Source of the DNA: Arthrobacter koreensis | GTDB lineage: Bacteria > Actinomycetota > Actinomycetes > Actinomycetales > Micrococcaceae | Assembly: GCF_009193255.1 (NCBI RefSeq) | Contig: NZ_WACG01000002.1 | Coordinates: forward strand, 583,200-647,199 | Direction of reading: 5' to 3' | Length of the DNA: 64,000 nucleotides | Shown here: one piece after another, positions 55,161-64,000 of the stretch | Position numbering within the stretch: the first letter of the stretch is position 1 | Layout: every line of letters begins with the position of its first letter | Notes under the pieces: model-generated | Told to the model about the DNA's origin: nothing | Seen by the model: the letters and a program-made list of their open reading frames with translations, nothing else | The model's database searches: none | Translations under genes and position numbers: made by a program

Positions 55161-56462
55161 ATGGAGTCTTGCTACCCGGTGCGTGCCTTCGCGGCGGCGT
55201 CAGTGGGCGCGGCGGGCAGTGCAGTCGCGGAGCTCGCCTCCCGGCTCTCCGGGGTTCCCGTGCATGCAGGCACCAGCCCTGATCTTGCCCGCGCCTGGTT
55301 CGGCTCATCCTTCCGTCCCGCGGGCTGGGAAGTTCCTCCGCCCTGGGACCCGCTCTCGCGGGACTACCGGTGTGCTGACGGCTGGATCAGGCTGCACACC
55401 AATGCCCCGCATCACCGCCGTGCCGCGCTCGCCGTCCTGGGGCTTCCCGCCGACGCCACACCTGACACCGCTTCGGTGGCGGTTCAGGCCTGGAAGGGCG
55501 GCGAACTCGAAGCCGCCGTAGTGGAAGCGGGCGGCTGCGCAGCGCAGCTGCGGACAACGCAGCAGTGGCAGTCCTCCCCACAGGGGCAGGCCGTCAGCGC
55601 CGAACCGCTCGTCGGCTGGATCCGGCGCGCCGCACGCCCTCCCGCGGAAACCACCGGAACCCCGCTGCGGCCCCTGGACGGAGTTCGGGTCCTGGACCTC
55701 ACCCGGGTCATCGCCGGGCCGGTTGCCACCCGTTTCCTGGCCGGGTTCGGCGCCCGGGTCCTGCGCATCGATCCGCCGGATTGGAACGAGCCGTCGCTGG
55801 AAGCCGAAATGACGGTGGGAAAGAGCTGCGCCCGGCTGGATCTGGGTACACCTGGCGGGGCGGCGAAGGTCCGGGAACTGATTTCCACCGCAGATCTGGT
55901 GGTGCACGGCTACCGTCCCGGTGCCCTCACCGGACTGGGGCTGGACGAACACCGCCTCCAGCAGCTGCGCCCCGGCGTCGTGACCGTGGCCCTCGATGCC
56001 TGGGGCTGGACCGGACCGTGGCGCGCACGCCGCGGCTTCGACTCTCTGGTGCAGACGGCCTCGGGGATTGCCGACGCCGGCATGGCCTGGTCCGCTGCGG
56101 ATGCACCGCTTCCGCTGCCCGTCCAGGCACTGGACCATGCCACGGGATACCTTGCCGCCGCAGCGGCCGTGCGGGCGTGGACCCGGCGGCTGGACGGCGA
56201 GGTGTATGCGGCGAGGCTTTCCCTGGCCCGGACGGCAGTGGAACTCCAGCGTGCCGCAGACGCCCGCCGGCCGATGCCTCCCCGCTGGGAGTCTCCACCG
56301 GATCCAACCCCGGCTTCGCTGCCCCGGACGGCGGAACAGACCTGGTGGGGACCCGGCGAGAGACTGGCGCCGCCGCTGGCTTTCAGCTCCGCGGGACCGG
56401 TCCCTGTCATGGCATGGGACCTGCCTGCTGCCCCGCTGGGCTCGGCTCCCGCCGCCTGGTAG
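55161..56462 (+). CDS. CoA-transferase family III (CaiB/BaiF) protein
   Basis: 433 residues. The family core starts near residue 170: LDGVRVLDLTRVIAGPVATRFLAGFGARVLRIDPP in pieces, then GKSCARLDLGTPGGAAKVRELI and ADLVVHGYRPGALTGLGLDE. The aspartate in RLDLG sits where the family's substrate-handling region lies. The N-terminal 165 residues are less conserved and look like a degenerate partner domain. GGAGGGGG precedes the ATG. The acyl-CoA substrates are unknown and no catabolic partner genes are near. Confidence 0.85.
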   Translation: MESCYPVRAFAAASVGAAGSAVAELASRLSGVPVHAGTSPDLARAWFGSSFRPAGWEVPPPWDPLSRDYRCADGWIRLHTNAPHHRRAALAVLGLPADATPDTASVAVQAWKGGELEAAVVEAGGCAAQLRTTQQWQSSPQGQAVSAEPLVGWIRRAARPPAETTGTPLRPLDGVRVLDLTRVIAGPVATRFLAGFGARVLRIDPPDWNEPSLEAEMTVGKSCARLDLGTPGGAAKVRELISTADLVVHGYRPGALTGLGLDEHRLQQLRPGVVTVALDAWGWTGPWRARRGFDSLVQTASGIADAGMAWSAADAPLPLPVQALDHATGYLAAAAAVRAWTRRLDGEVYAARLSLARTAVELQRAADARRPMPPRWESPPDPTPASLPRTAEQTWWGPGERLAPPLAFSSAGPVPVMAWDLPAAPLGSAPAAW

Positions 56463-56498
56463 CCGTTCCGGCACGCAGATGCACCGTTGTGGAGCCTG

Positions 56499-56840
56499 CT
56501 AGCTGCGGCTGAAGGCGTCCAGGCGTGCCTGTGTTTCGTCCTCGTGCCGGGTACGCAGTTCGTATTCGATGAACGCGTCAATCATGGCGCGGTAGGTCTT
56601 CTCCACCACCTCGGAGTCCTGTTCCTGCGCCTCGGCGGCTTCGCGGACGTGGTTGATGACTTCCTCAACCCGGCCCCGGGCGCGGACCTGGGCGTCGTCG
56701 TCCTTCAGTCCCCCGGCCAGCCGCACCAGGCGCTCGCGGCGCCAGATGAGGGCCACAATTTCTTCGTCAATCTCATCAATGGCCGTGCGTACGGCCCCAA
56801 GTTGTTCGGTCGTCGGGTCTGTTTCCACTGTTTCTCCCAT
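56499..56840 (-). CDS. Chorismate mutase, AroQ type
   Basis: 113 residues, all helical, converting chorismate to prephenate for Phe and Tyr. AroQ features are VRTAIDEIDEEIVALIWRRERLVRLAGGLK in pieces and RVEEVINHVREAA, with the arginine and lysine positions of the active site in place. The ending YELRTRHEDETQARLDAFSRS is extra. It lies between the convergent CoA-transferase gene and the MMPL gene. Confidence 0.88.
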   Translation of the reverse strand: MGETVETDPTTEQLGAVRTAIDEIDEEIVALIWRRERLVRLAGGLKDDDAQVRARGRVEEVINHVREAAEAQEQDSEVVEKTYRAMIDAFIEYELRTRHEDETQARLDAFSRS

Positions 56841-56849
56841 GGGACAAGT

Positions 56850-59141
56850 TTACCGGGAGGCTGCTGCAGCGTCCTCCGCGGGGGCCTCCCGGCCCAGTTT
56901 CGAGGGCCACCAAATGCGCGGTCCAATGTCGTAGGACAGCGCCGGAACCAGCAGCGAGCGCACCACCAGGGTGTCCAGCAGCACGCCGAAAGCGACAATG
57001 AACGCCAGCTGCGCGAGGAACAGCACCGGGATCACGCCCAGCGCCGCAAACGTTGCGGCGAGGACGATTCCCGCGGACGTGATGACCCCGCCGGTAATCA
57101 TCAGCCCCCGGATAATTCCGTCCCGGGTGCCCAGGGCAAGGCTTTCCTCCCGCACCCGGGTCATGAGGAAGATGTTGTAGTCCACGCCCAGGGCCACCAG
57201 GAAGATGAACCCGTACAGCGGCACCGCCGGATCGGCACCCGGGAAGTCCAGTACGTAGTTGAACAGCAGGGCGGAGACGCCCAGGGTGGCCCCGAAGGAC
57301 AGCATGACGGTCAGGATGAGCAGGAACGGGGCCAGCACTGCCCGCAGCAGCAGCATGAGCAGGATGAAGATCACCACCAGTACCACCGGGATGATGAGAT
57401 TCCGGTCGTGTTCCGCGGCATCGTTGGTGTCCACCGTGGTGGCCGTGGTGCCGCCCACCAGCACGTCCTGCTGCCCGGCCAGTTTCTGGCGCAGCTCACG
57501 GACCGTGTCCTCCGCCGCGGCCGAATCCGCGTTCTCGGTCAGGGTGGCCTGGAGCAGCACCTGTCCGTCCACTGTTTTCGGAGCCGCATTTTCGGAGCCG
57601 GGGATGGGCGGAACCTGCACGCCGGCATCCGTGACGGGCAGCGTCCCGGCCGGAGTGCCCTGGGCCACCACCGTGACGTCGGAAATCCCGTCGGTTTCCA
57701 GCACGGTGTCCGCCACGGACTGCAGCCCGGATTCGGGGGCCACGATCAGCACAGGGCTGCCGGACCCGGAGGGGAAATGGTTCCCCAGCGCCCCCTGCCC
57801 CTCCTTGGCTTCGGTCTGCCCCAGCACAAAATCACTCTGCGGCACCCCGGACGCGCGGAAGTCCACTACCGCCACCGCGGCTGCGGCCAGGACGACGGCG
57901 CAGATCAGCCAGGTGCGCCGTGAATGGTTCCGCACGGTGCGGGCAACCCCGGGCCAGAACCCGCGGGCCTGGTGGTCACGGTCCGGGTGGGGCGAACCGA
58001 ACGCCGGGCGGCGCGGCCAGAACGCGGCCCGGCCAAAGACGAAAAGCAGCGAGGGAAGCAGTGTCATGGCCGCCAGGTAGGAGCACACGATTCCCAGCGA
58101 CGCCACGGGCGCGAGCGCCTTGTTCGAGTTCAGGTCACTGAGCAGCAGGCAGAGCAGGCCCGCCACCACGGTACCGGCGGAGGCAGTGACGGGCTCGATC
58201 GTGCCGCGGAGGGCCGCACGGGTGGCGCCCCAGCGGTCTGCGTTGTCGCGCAGGGCCTCCCGGTAGCGGGAGACATAGAGCAGGGAGTAGTCCGTGGCGG
58301 CGCCGATACCCAGGATGAAGAGGATGCCCTGCACCTGCCCGTTCAGCGTTACTGCTCCTGCCTTCGCCAGCCAGTACACGGCCAGGATCGCCGCGGAGAG
58401 GGCCAGGATGGAGGTCAGCAGAACCAGGATGGGCAGCAGCGGTGACCGGTAGACGATCACCAGGATCACCAGCACGGCAACCACCGCCACGACCAGCAGG
58501 GCACCGTCGATTCCGCCGAAGGCCTGGGAAATGTCCGCCAGCTGCCCGGCCGGTCCGGTCACGTACCCGGTGAGCCCGCCGGGCAGTCCGTCCTTCGCCA
58601 CTGTGCTGAGGTTCTCCACATTGTCCGCAGCGGCGTCGTCATCCGTGATGGGAACAAAGATCTCCGCCGCCTTGCCGTCCTGCGAATACTGTGCCGGAGA
58701 CACGCCGCCGCTGACCCCCGGAGCCTCCGCGAAGGCCTTCTCCCGGTCCTGGATAAACGTGCGGTCGGCATCCGTCAGTCCGGAATCGTTCACATAAAGC
58801 ACGACGGCGGGAATCGCCTCGCTGTCCGTGAACTGCGGCTGCAGCTCGCTGACCCTGGTCGATTCCGAGCTCGATGGCAGGTAGGAGGCCTGGTCATTCT
58901 GCTGCACTTCGCTGATCTTGCCGAAGTAGGGGCCGCCCACACCCCCGAGGCCGAACCAGATAACGATCAGCAGCACGGGGATCGCGATCCGCAGCCAGGC
59001 CGGCGGTCCGGAACTTCCGGTCCCGGCTGAGCCGTCCCGCGGCGGGCCGTCCCCGCCGCGGGGAACGGAAGCTGCGCCGGACACCGGGGAAGCGCCGGAT
59101 CGCTCCGGCTGGCCGGAATGAGGGGGGATCGCTGTGCTCAT
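56850..59141 (-). CDS. MMPL-family transporter
   Basis: 763 residues from the ATG at 59141 (GACGAGG upstream). A glycine/serine/proline-rich N-terminus of about 45 residues is followed by a first helix, an exterior domain, five helices (including GIGAATDYSLLYVSRYREALR), then a second half with the same plan (FLVALGVDYNIFLMTRVREES). This is the RND fold of MmpL proteins, which export lipids or other compounds. The repeated D-Y pairs in the helices are the proton-relay sites. Substrate unknown; no lipid-synthesis genes adjoin it. Confidence 0.9.
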   Translation of the reverse strand: MSTAIPPHSGQPERSGASPVSGAASVPRGGDGPPRDGSAGTGSSGPPAWLRIAIPVLLIVIWFGLGGVGGPYFGKISEVQQNDQASYLPSSSESTRVSELQPQFTDSEAIPAVVLYVNDSGLTDADRTFIQDREKAFAEAPGVSGGVSPAQYSQDGKAAEIFVPITDDDAAADNVENLSTVAKDGLPGGLTGYVTGPAGQLADISQAFGGIDGALLVVAVVAVLVILVIVYRSPLLPILVLLTSILALSAAILAVYWLAKAGAVTLNGQVQGILFILGIGAATDYSLLYVSRYREALRDNADRWGATRAALRGTIEPVTASAGTVVAGLLCLLLSDLNSNKALAPVASLGIVCSYLAAMTLLPSLLFVFGRAAFWPRRPAFGSPHPDRDHQARGFWPGVARTVRNHSRRTWLICAVVLAAAAVAVVDFRASGVPQSDFVLGQTEAKEGQGALGNHFPSGSGSPVLIVAPESGLQSVADTVLETDGISDVTVVAQGTPAGTLPVTDAGVQVPPIPGSENAAPKTVDGQVLLQATLTENADSAAAEDTVRELRQKLAGQQDVLVGGTTATTVDTNDAAEHDRNLIIPVVLVVIFILLMLLLRAVLAPFLLILTVMLSFGATLGVSALLFNYVLDFPGADPAVPLYGFIFLVALGVDYNIFLMTRVREESLALGTRDGIIRGLMITGGVITSAGIVLAATFAALGVIPVLFLAQLAFIVAFGVLLDTLVVRSLLVPALSYDIGPRIWWPSKLGREAPAEDAAAASR

Positions 59142-59345
59142 GGGCCTCGTCCCATTCTCGCGATAGCGCGGGAGAAGACCGTTCCCGGACTCCGCTGCGC
59201 CCCTGGACGTGCACTGCCGCCTTCCATGAGAGCCCGCCCATACCGGCCGCGTCAACGGCCCCTGCCGGGAACACGGCCGCACGGCGCGAAATCCGGGCAG
59301 GTAACCTACTTCGCTTACCGGGGTTTCGGTGGGAAGATTCCTTTC

Positions 59346-59810
59346 ATGCAGCCCCAGTTGAGCGTCGTTACCCTAGGCGTGCGCGACGTTGAAGTGTCCC
59401 ACGCCTTTTACAGCCGCCTCGGCTGGACCCCGGTGCAGTATGTCCCCGGGGAAGTCGTGTTCTTCCAGGTGGGACACGGAATCCTGCTGTCCTTCTTCCG
59501 CAGCGACCATCTGGCTGCCGAGTCGGGAGCCACCGGGTCCGCCAGCCTGGCACCGGTGACCCTGGCGCACAACGTCGGCTCCCCGACGGACGTGGATTCA
59601 ATCCTGCATGACGCGGCTGCCGCCGGAGGCTCAATAGCTGCTCCGGGCATGCAGATGAGCTGGGGCGGCTACTCGGGGTATTTCACGGACCCGGACGGTT
59701 TCCGCTGGGAAGTCTGCCACAACCCCGGCCTCCGGGTTGCCGAGGACGGCACGGTCACCCTGTCCGTCCTGGACCCCGGGGACCCCGGTGCGGCACTGTC
59801 CGCCTCCTGA
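59346..59810 (+). CDS. VOC-superfamily protein (glyoxalase/dioxygenase fold)
   Basis: 154 residues. The fold is seen in the two strand-helix units: LSVVTLGVRDVEVSHAFYSRLGW with VVFFQVGHGILLSFF, and PVTLAHNVGSPTDVDSILHDAAAAG with GYSGYFTDPDGFRWEVCHNPG. Not all usual metal ligands are obvious, so the reaction cannot be predicted. The start is the ATG at 59346 with GGGAAG about 10 bases upstream. Confidence 0.85.
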   Translation: MQPQLSVVTLGVRDVEVSHAFYSRLGWTPVQYVPGEVVFFQVGHGILLSFFRSDHLAAESGATGSASLAPVTLAHNVGSPTDVDSILHDAAAAGGSIAAPGMQMSWGGYSGYFTDPDGFRWEVCHNPGLRVAEDGTVTLSVLDPGDPGAALSAS

Positions 59811-59826
59811 CCTTCGCGCCCGCTTC

Positions 59827-60609
59827 CTAGAACAGCACGGCCCCGGCTTCGGTGCGGGGATCAGCGTCCGCGTCCAGCAGCCACGGACCGTCATGGCGCA
59901 CGTTTCCGACCGCGGGACTGGCCGGTTGGATCATCCAGCTGCCTGCGGCGGCGTAGGCGTTGCCCAGGACGCGTGAGAGCAACCCGAGTGCTGCGGTGGC
60001 GTTCAGCGTCCCCGGGGTGATCCACGCATCCAGGTCCTGCCCGGACAGCGGCAGCGGCATCCGGTCATGGAGTTCGCCAAGCGTGCGCAGGGCCGGGTCC
60101 GCGCTGTCCGGCTCCGGAGAGGCGAGCGTGATCACGGAGGCGGAGAGCAGCCAGCGGTTCGGGTCCCCTGCCGCCAGGGCCGGATCCGCCCACCATTCAT
60201 ACAGCCCGGCGAACCAGTGCAGCCTTCCGTCGGCACGGCGCACGAAATACGGCCTGCGGGTACCGGCGGGTCCGGCCTGCCACTCGTAGTAGCCCTCCAT
60301 GGGCACTGCGCACCGGCGGGCCAGGACCGCCTCGCGGAACGTTGGCTTCTCCAGCAGTGTCTCGCTGCGGGCGTTAAACGCCCGCACACCCACGGAGATG
60401 TCCTTCGCCCACCCCGGTACCAGTCCCCAGCGAGCCACGTGCACCTGGCGCACGGCGGCGCCGTCGATCACCCGTTCAAGCACCACCGGCACGTCCGACG
60501 TCGGAGCAACGTTCCAGGACTGGCGCAGCTCAAGGTTCGCGTCGGCCTCGGCTTCCGCTTCAGCCACCAGGTCACCAACTGCCCGGGCCATGACGTATCT
60601 TCCGCACAT
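59827..60609 (-). CDS. yedK: SOS-response-associated peptidase (YedK/HMCES)
   Basis: 260 residues. The protein starts MCGRYV, so Cys2 becomes the catalytic N-terminus that forms a thiazolidine crosslink with abasic sites in single-stranded DNA and shields them. The glutamate is in PMEGYYEWQ and the histidine in LGELHDRMPLPL, as in the family. It is the second DNA-damage gene in the window beside dnaE2. It is divergent from the permease gene at 60691. Confidence 0.93.
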   Translation of the reverse strand: MCGRYVMARAVGDLVAEAEAEADANLELRQSWNVAPTSDVPVVLERVIDGAAVRQVHVARWGLVPGWAKDISVGVRAFNARSETLLEKPTFREAVLARRCAVPMEGYYEWQAGPAGTRRPYFVRRADGRLHWFAGLYEWWADPALAAGDPNRWLLSASVITLASPEPDSADPALRTLGELHDRMPLPLSGQDLDAWITPGTLNATAALGLLSRVLGNAYAAAGSWMIQPASPAVGNVRHDGPWLLDADADPRTEAGAVLF

Positions 60610-60690
60610 GGTTCCAGTCTGCCCTGTACGGGCGCCGGCCCCCGAACCGGCCGCGGCGGAGACGGCCTCCCGGGAGGATAGTCTTCAGGA

Positions 60691-61704
60691 ATGGACAGCA
60701 TGGCCGGCATCCGCCTCCGGGATGCACTCGAGCGGCACCAGATCAGCCTCTGCCTAGCTGCCCTCGCTGCAGGTTTCCTGGCCGGTGCGGCTGTTCCCGG
60801 CGCGTCAGCCCTGCAGGCCCTGATCAATCCAGCCATCGCCCTGCTCCTCTACGCCACGTTCCTGGCGGTGCCGTTCACCCGGATCCGCGCCGGCCTGCTG
60901 GACCTGCGGTTCCTCGGGCTGCTTCTGCTGCTGAACTTCGTGCTGGTACCCGCGCTGGTTTTCGTGCTGTCCCGGTTCGTGGCGCACGACGCCGCGCTCC
61001 TCACCGGCGTGCTGCTGGTCCTCCTCGCTCCCTGCGTTGATTACGTGATCGTGTTTTCGGCCCTGGGCGGGGCGGACCACGGCAAGCTCCTGGCGGCCAC
61101 TCCGCTGCTGATGATTGCCCAGTTGCTCCTGCTGCCGCCCTTCCTCTGGCTCTTCACCTCAGGATCGGTCGCCGGTCTCATTGAACCCGGGCCGTTCCTG
61201 GAAGCCCTGGTATTCCTCATCCTCCTTCCACTGGCAGCCGCGGCAGCTACCCAGCTCCTGGCCGGCCGCCGTCCGGCCTTCCGTGCGCTCGCAGCCGCCG
61301 GCAACGCGTCCATGGTGCCGCTGATGCTTGTTGTCCTGTTTACTGTGGCCGCCTCGCAGGCCCGCAGGGTACTGGAGGAAGGACTCTCCCTGGCCTGGCT
61401 GGTGCCCCTGTACGCGGTGTTCCTGGCCGTCATGGTCCTCGCCGGGGCGTTCACCGGCCGGGCGGGCGGGCTGGACTACGGCAGTGCCCGTGCACTGGCG
61501 TTCAGCGGAGCGACGCGCAATTCACTGGTGGTGCTCCCGCTGGCGCTCGCGCTGCCAGATGCCGGCGGAACCGCTGCCGCCGTCGTCACCCAAACTTTCG
61601 TGGAGCTCGCCGGGATGGCACTGTGTATCCGGTTCATTCCGCAGCTCCTTCCCCGGCCGGCAGGACGTGCCGCCGGGGAATCAAACCGCCGGAACCGGCG
61701 TTGA
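60691..61704 (+). CDS. BASS/ACR3-like permease (arsenite-exporter type)
   Basis: 337 residues with about ten helices. The segment LVLLAPCVDYVIVFSALGGAD carries the cysteine after AP that ACR3 arsenite exporters need, and FSGATRNSLVVLPLALALP is typical of the BASS fold. It resembles proteins annotated as arsenic resistance. No arsR or arsC lies beside it, so arsenite as substrate is only a possibility. The mycoredoxin gene begins 40 bases downstream. Confidence 0.78.
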   Translation: MDSMAGIRLRDALERHQISLCLAALAAGFLAGAAVPGASALQALINPAIALLLYATFLAVPFTRIRAGLLDLRFLGLLLLLNFVLVPALVFVLSRFVAHDAALLTGVLLVLLAPCVDYVIVFSALGGADHGKLLAATPLLMIAQLLLLPPFLWLFTSGSVAGLIEPGPFLEALVFLILLPLAAAAATQLLAGRRPAFRALAAAGNASMVPLMLVVLFTVAASQARRVLEEGLSLAWLVPLYAVFLAVMVLAGAFTGRAGGLDYGSARALAFSGATRNSLVVLPLALALPDAGGTAAAVVTQTFVELAGMALCIRFIPQLLPRPAGRAAGESNRRNRR

Positions 61705-61744
61705 GAAATCAGCAGAACACCCCGTAAAGAAGCAAGGAGCTCCC

Positions 61745-62017
61745 ATGTCCGCCACAGCCGAAGCATTCACTCCCGACGCCGGAACCATCACCATGTTTTC
61801 AACCAGCTGGTGCGGGTACTGCCGCCGGCTGAAGTCCCAGCTGGATTCGGCGGGAATCGGCTATACCGAGGTGAACATCGAGGACACCGAAGGAACCGCC
61901 GAGCTGGTGGAATCCCTGAACGGCGGCAACCAAACCGTTCCCACCGTGATCTTCCCCGACGGCTCCGCTGCGACGAACCCCTCCGCCGCCGAGGTGAAGT
62001 CCCGTCTGGGCCTGTGA
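61745..62017 (+). CDS. mrx1: Mycoredoxin
   Basis: A 90-residue glutaredoxin-like protein that uses mycothiol. The active site WCGYC (C23, C26) and the cis-proline in NQTVPTVIFPDGS are present, as is the C-terminal AEVKSRLGL typical of Mrx1. AAGGAG stands 5 bases before the ATG. It reduces mixed disulfides between proteins and mycothiol, and in corynebacteria it supports arsenate reduction, which makes the preceding ACR3-like gene notable. Confidence 0.9.
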   Translation: MSATAEAFTPDAGTITMFSTSWCGYCRRLKSQLDSAGIGYTEVNIEDTEGTAELVESLNGGNQTVPTVIFPDGSAATNPSAAEVKSRLGL

Positions 62018-62035
62018 CCTGAGCTTTTCTCCGAA

Positions 62036-62073
62036 CCGATGCCGGGAGCCGCGAAAGTGACTCCCGGCATCGG
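62036..62073 (+). terminator. Hairpin after mycoredoxin
   Basis: A perfect 13-bp stem CCGATGCCGGGAG with CTCCCGGCATCGG, and a 12-base loop. There is no T tract after it, so it may terminate weakly or only stabilise the mRNA end. Confidence 0.6.
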
Positions 62074-62145
62074 CGTCCCTAGGATGGAACCGTAGCCCCG
62101 GAACGCCGGGGTGCCCCTGAGACATCACCCGAGAGGCAGCCCCCC

Positions 62146-63231
62146 ATGGTTCACAAGGTCCAAGCTGTAGTAGTCAAGGAAAAGAATGCCCCCGTCTCGC
62201 TGGAGACCATCCTGGTTCCGGATCCCGGGCCCGGAGAAGCCCTGGTGGACATCCTCACCTGCGGCGTCTGCCACACGGACCTGCACTACAAGCAGGGCGG
62301 CATCAGCGATGACTACCCGTTCCTGCTCGGCCACGAAGCAACCGGTGTGGTCTCCGCCGTCGGCCCCGACGTCACCGAAGTTGCCCCGGGCGACCGCGTG
62401 ATCCTGAACTGGCGCGCAGTGTGCGGCGAGTGCCGCGCCTGCCGCAAGGGCCAGCCGCAGTACTGCTTCAACACGCACAACGCCACCCAGAAGATGACGC
62501 TGGAAGACGGCACGGAGCTTTCCCCCGCGCTGGGCATCGGTGCGTTCGCCGAGAAGACCCTGGTTGCCGCCGGACAGTGCACCAAGGTGGACGACGACGT
62601 CGATCCCGCCGCCGTGGGCCTGCTCGGCTGCGGCGTCATGGCCGGCATTGGTGCAGCCATCAACACCGGTGAGGTCAAGCGCGGCGAATCCGTGGCCGTG
62701 ATTGGCTGCGGCGGTGTCGGCATCGCCGCCGTTGCCGGAGCCAAGCTGGCCGGCGCCACCACCATCATCGCCGTGGACATTGACTCGGCGAAGGTGGACC
62801 TCGCCCTGGCCAACGGCGCCACGCACGGCATCAACTCCCGCGAAGAGGATCCCGTGGAAGCCATCCGCGCGCTCACCGGCGGCAACGGCGCCGACGTCGT
62901 TATTGAAGCCGTGGGACGCCCGGAAACCTACAAGCAGGCCTTCTACGCCCGTGACCTCGCCGGCCGCGTGGTCCTGGTGGGCGTGCCCACCCCGGACATG
63001 CAGATCGAGCTGCCGCTGGCCGACGTGTTTGGCCGCGGCGGATCGCTGAAGTCCTCCTGGTACGGCGACTGCCTGCCCTCCCGCGACTTCCCGATGCTGG
63101 TGGAGCAGTACAAGCTCGGCCGGCTGGACCTGGATGCCTTCGTTTCAGAGCGGATCGGCCTGGGCGACATCGAGGAAGCCTTCACCAAGATGCATGACGG
63201 CAAGGTCCTGCGCTCGGTGGTGGAACTCTAG
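62146..63231 (+). CDS. mscR: S-(hydroxymethyl)mycothiol dehydrogenase
   Basis: NAD-dependent, zinc-containing medium-chain dehydrogenase of 361 residues that oxidises the formaldehyde-mycothiol adduct. Catalytic zinc residues are C39 (TCGVCHTD), H63 and E64 (GHEATG), and the structural zinc cysteines are C93, C96, C99 and C107. The nucleotide site is [10 protein letters not shown]. It is followed by an MBL-fold gene with a one-base overlap, the same pair as Rv2259-Rv2260 of M. tuberculosis. Confidence 0.93.
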   Translation: MVHKVQAVVVKEKNAPVSLETILVPDPGPGEALVDILTCGVCHTDLHYKQGGISDDYPFLLGHEATGVVSAVGPDVTEVAPGDRVILNWRAVCGECRACRKGQPQYCFNTHNATQKMTLEDGTELSPALGIGAFAEKTLVAAGQCTKVDDDVDPAAVGLLGCGVMAGIGAAINTGEVKRGESVAVIGCGGVGIAAVAGAKLAGATTIIAVDIDSAKVDLALANGATHGINSREEDPVEAIRALTGGNGADVVIEAVGRPETYKQAFYARDLAGRVVLVGVPTPDMQIELPLADVFGRGGSLKSSWYGDCLPSRDFPMLVEQYKLGRLDLDAFVSERIGLGDIEEAFTKMHDGKVLRSVVEL

Positions 63232-63872
63232 TGGCGGCCCGCATCGACAAGGTTGTCACTTCTGGCACCTTCAGCCTGGACGGCGGCACCTGGGACGTGG
63301 ACAACAACGTCTGGATCATCGGGAATGACCTGCAGGTGATCATCATTGATCCGGCGCACGACGTCGACGCCATCGCCGAAGCGGTTGGGGACCGGGAAGT
63401 CATGGGCATCCTGCTCACCCACGGCCACGACGACCACATTCGTGCCGTGGCTGAGGCCCAGGACCGGTTCAGCGCACCGGTGTTCCTGCACGAGGCGGAC
63501 CGGATGCTCTGGGACGCAGTGTTCCCGGATGAAGCACCCGATGACGTCATCGAAGACGGCGACACGTTCGAGATTGCCGGCGTCACGCTCGAGGCTCTGC
63601 ACACCCCCGGGCATTCCCCCGGCTCGGTCTGCTTCCTGCTCGAGGACGAAGAAGGCAGCACTCCGGTGCTCTTCTCCGGTGACACGCTGTTCAGCGGCGG
63701 TCCGGGCGCGACCGGCCGTTCCTACAGCGATTTCGGCACCATCATCGACTCGATCCGGGAGCGCCTGCTGACGCTGCCGGCAGAGACCGCGGTGAACACC
63801 GGGCACGGGGATTCGACGACGATCGGCGCCGAGGCACCGCACCTGGACGAATGGATCGCGCGCGGCCACTAG
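63231..63872 (+). CDS. MBL-fold metallo-hydrolase, partner of the mycothiol dehydrogenase
   Basis: 213 residues. The zinc site HGHDDH is at residues 64-69 (LLTHGHDDHI), with further ligands in LHTPGHSPGSVC, FSGDTLFSGGPG and VNTGHGD, so both metal positions are complete. It is coupled to mscR (the GTG start shares a base with the mscR stop). From context it may act on S-formyl-mycothiol, the product of MscR, or another mycothiol ester (inference). Confidence 0.9.
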   Translation: MAARIDKVVTSGTFSLDGGTWDVDNNVWIIGNDLQVIIIDPAHDVDAIAEAVGDREVMGILLTHGHDDHIRAVAEAQDRFSAPVFLHEADRMLWDAVFPDEAPDDVIEDGDTFEIAGVTLEALHTPGHSPGSVCFLLEDEEGSTPVLFSGDTLFSGGPGATGRSYSDFGTIIDSIRERLLTLPAETAVNTGHGDSTTIGAEAPHLDEWIARGH

Positions 63873-63889
63873 GGTCCTGCACCCCTCCT

Positions 63890-64000
<111 letters not shown>

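Overview
The window looks like chromosome from a high-G+C actinobacterium of the Micrococcaceae, most likely Arthrobacter or a close relative. The evidence is the high G+C of most of the sequence, mycothiol-linked genes (mycoredoxin and the mycothiol-dependent formaldehyde dehydrogenase with its metallo-beta-lactamase-fold partner), the actinobacterial order pdxT-yebC-ruvC-ruvA-ruvB-yajC-secD-secF-rsh, MurT/GatD, and F420-linked genes. The right end runs into a poly-C/poly-G stretch that looks like a sequencing or assembly artefact, so the window is probably the end of a contig.

Layout. 1-6600: a visibly lower-G+C accessory block of short, mostly unrecognised genes on both strands (small membrane proteins, exported proteins, a gene cut off at base 1 with a paralogue at 3165-3632), punctuated by six copies of a palindromic intergenic repeat. 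6983-14116 (minus): one operon with a beta-ureidopropionase, a dihydropyrimidinase, an F420-type luciferase-like (LLM) oxidoreductase and a complete NMT1/SsuA-type ABC importer, which predicts uptake and breakdown of a pyrimidine or hydantoin-like compound. 14455-19310: a convergent pair of units, a three-gene ABC importer of the proposed F420-0 type (plus) and cofE with an F420-dependent G6PDH-like LLM enzyme (minus). Together they suggest that the cell salvages F420-0 and glutamylates it.

19374-33922: housekeeping genes: hisS, a membrane-anchored cyclophilin, a DUF349 coiled-coil protein, an AbiEi-like protein, rsh (ppGpp), secF-secD-yajC, ruvB-ruvA-ruvC, yebC and pdxT. 33989-35994: murT-gatD for glutamate amidation of lipid II. 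35995-38449: a variable stretch with a tandem repeat of about 260 bp and two 81-bp hairpin-forming direct repeats flanking a RibD/DHFR-like gene and a GNAT gene. 38450-46919: a CapA-like lipoprotein, an M3 oligopeptidase, a GNAT protein, pdxS (separated from pdxT by about 8.7 kb), a CDP-alcohol phosphatidyltransferase, a HIT protein and thrS.

46997-50815: dnaE2 with a DUF6504 gene but no imuB, downstream of a perfect 22-bp palindrome that resembles an SOS box. 51007-54257: two tandem DHA2-family multidrug exporters. 54466-59810: a DUF2087 regulator-like protein, a CoA-transferase III, chorismate mutase, an MMPL transporter and a VOC protein. 59827-63872: a YedK/HMCES DNA-crosslink protein, an ACR3/BASS-like permease, mycoredoxin, the mycothiol-dependent formaldehyde dehydrogenase and its MBL-fold partner.

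The most distinctive content is the F420-centred block (7-19 kb). It puts an F420-type oxidoreductase inside a pyrimidine-degradation operon that lacks a dihydropyrimidine dehydrogenase, next to an apparent cofactor-salvage system.
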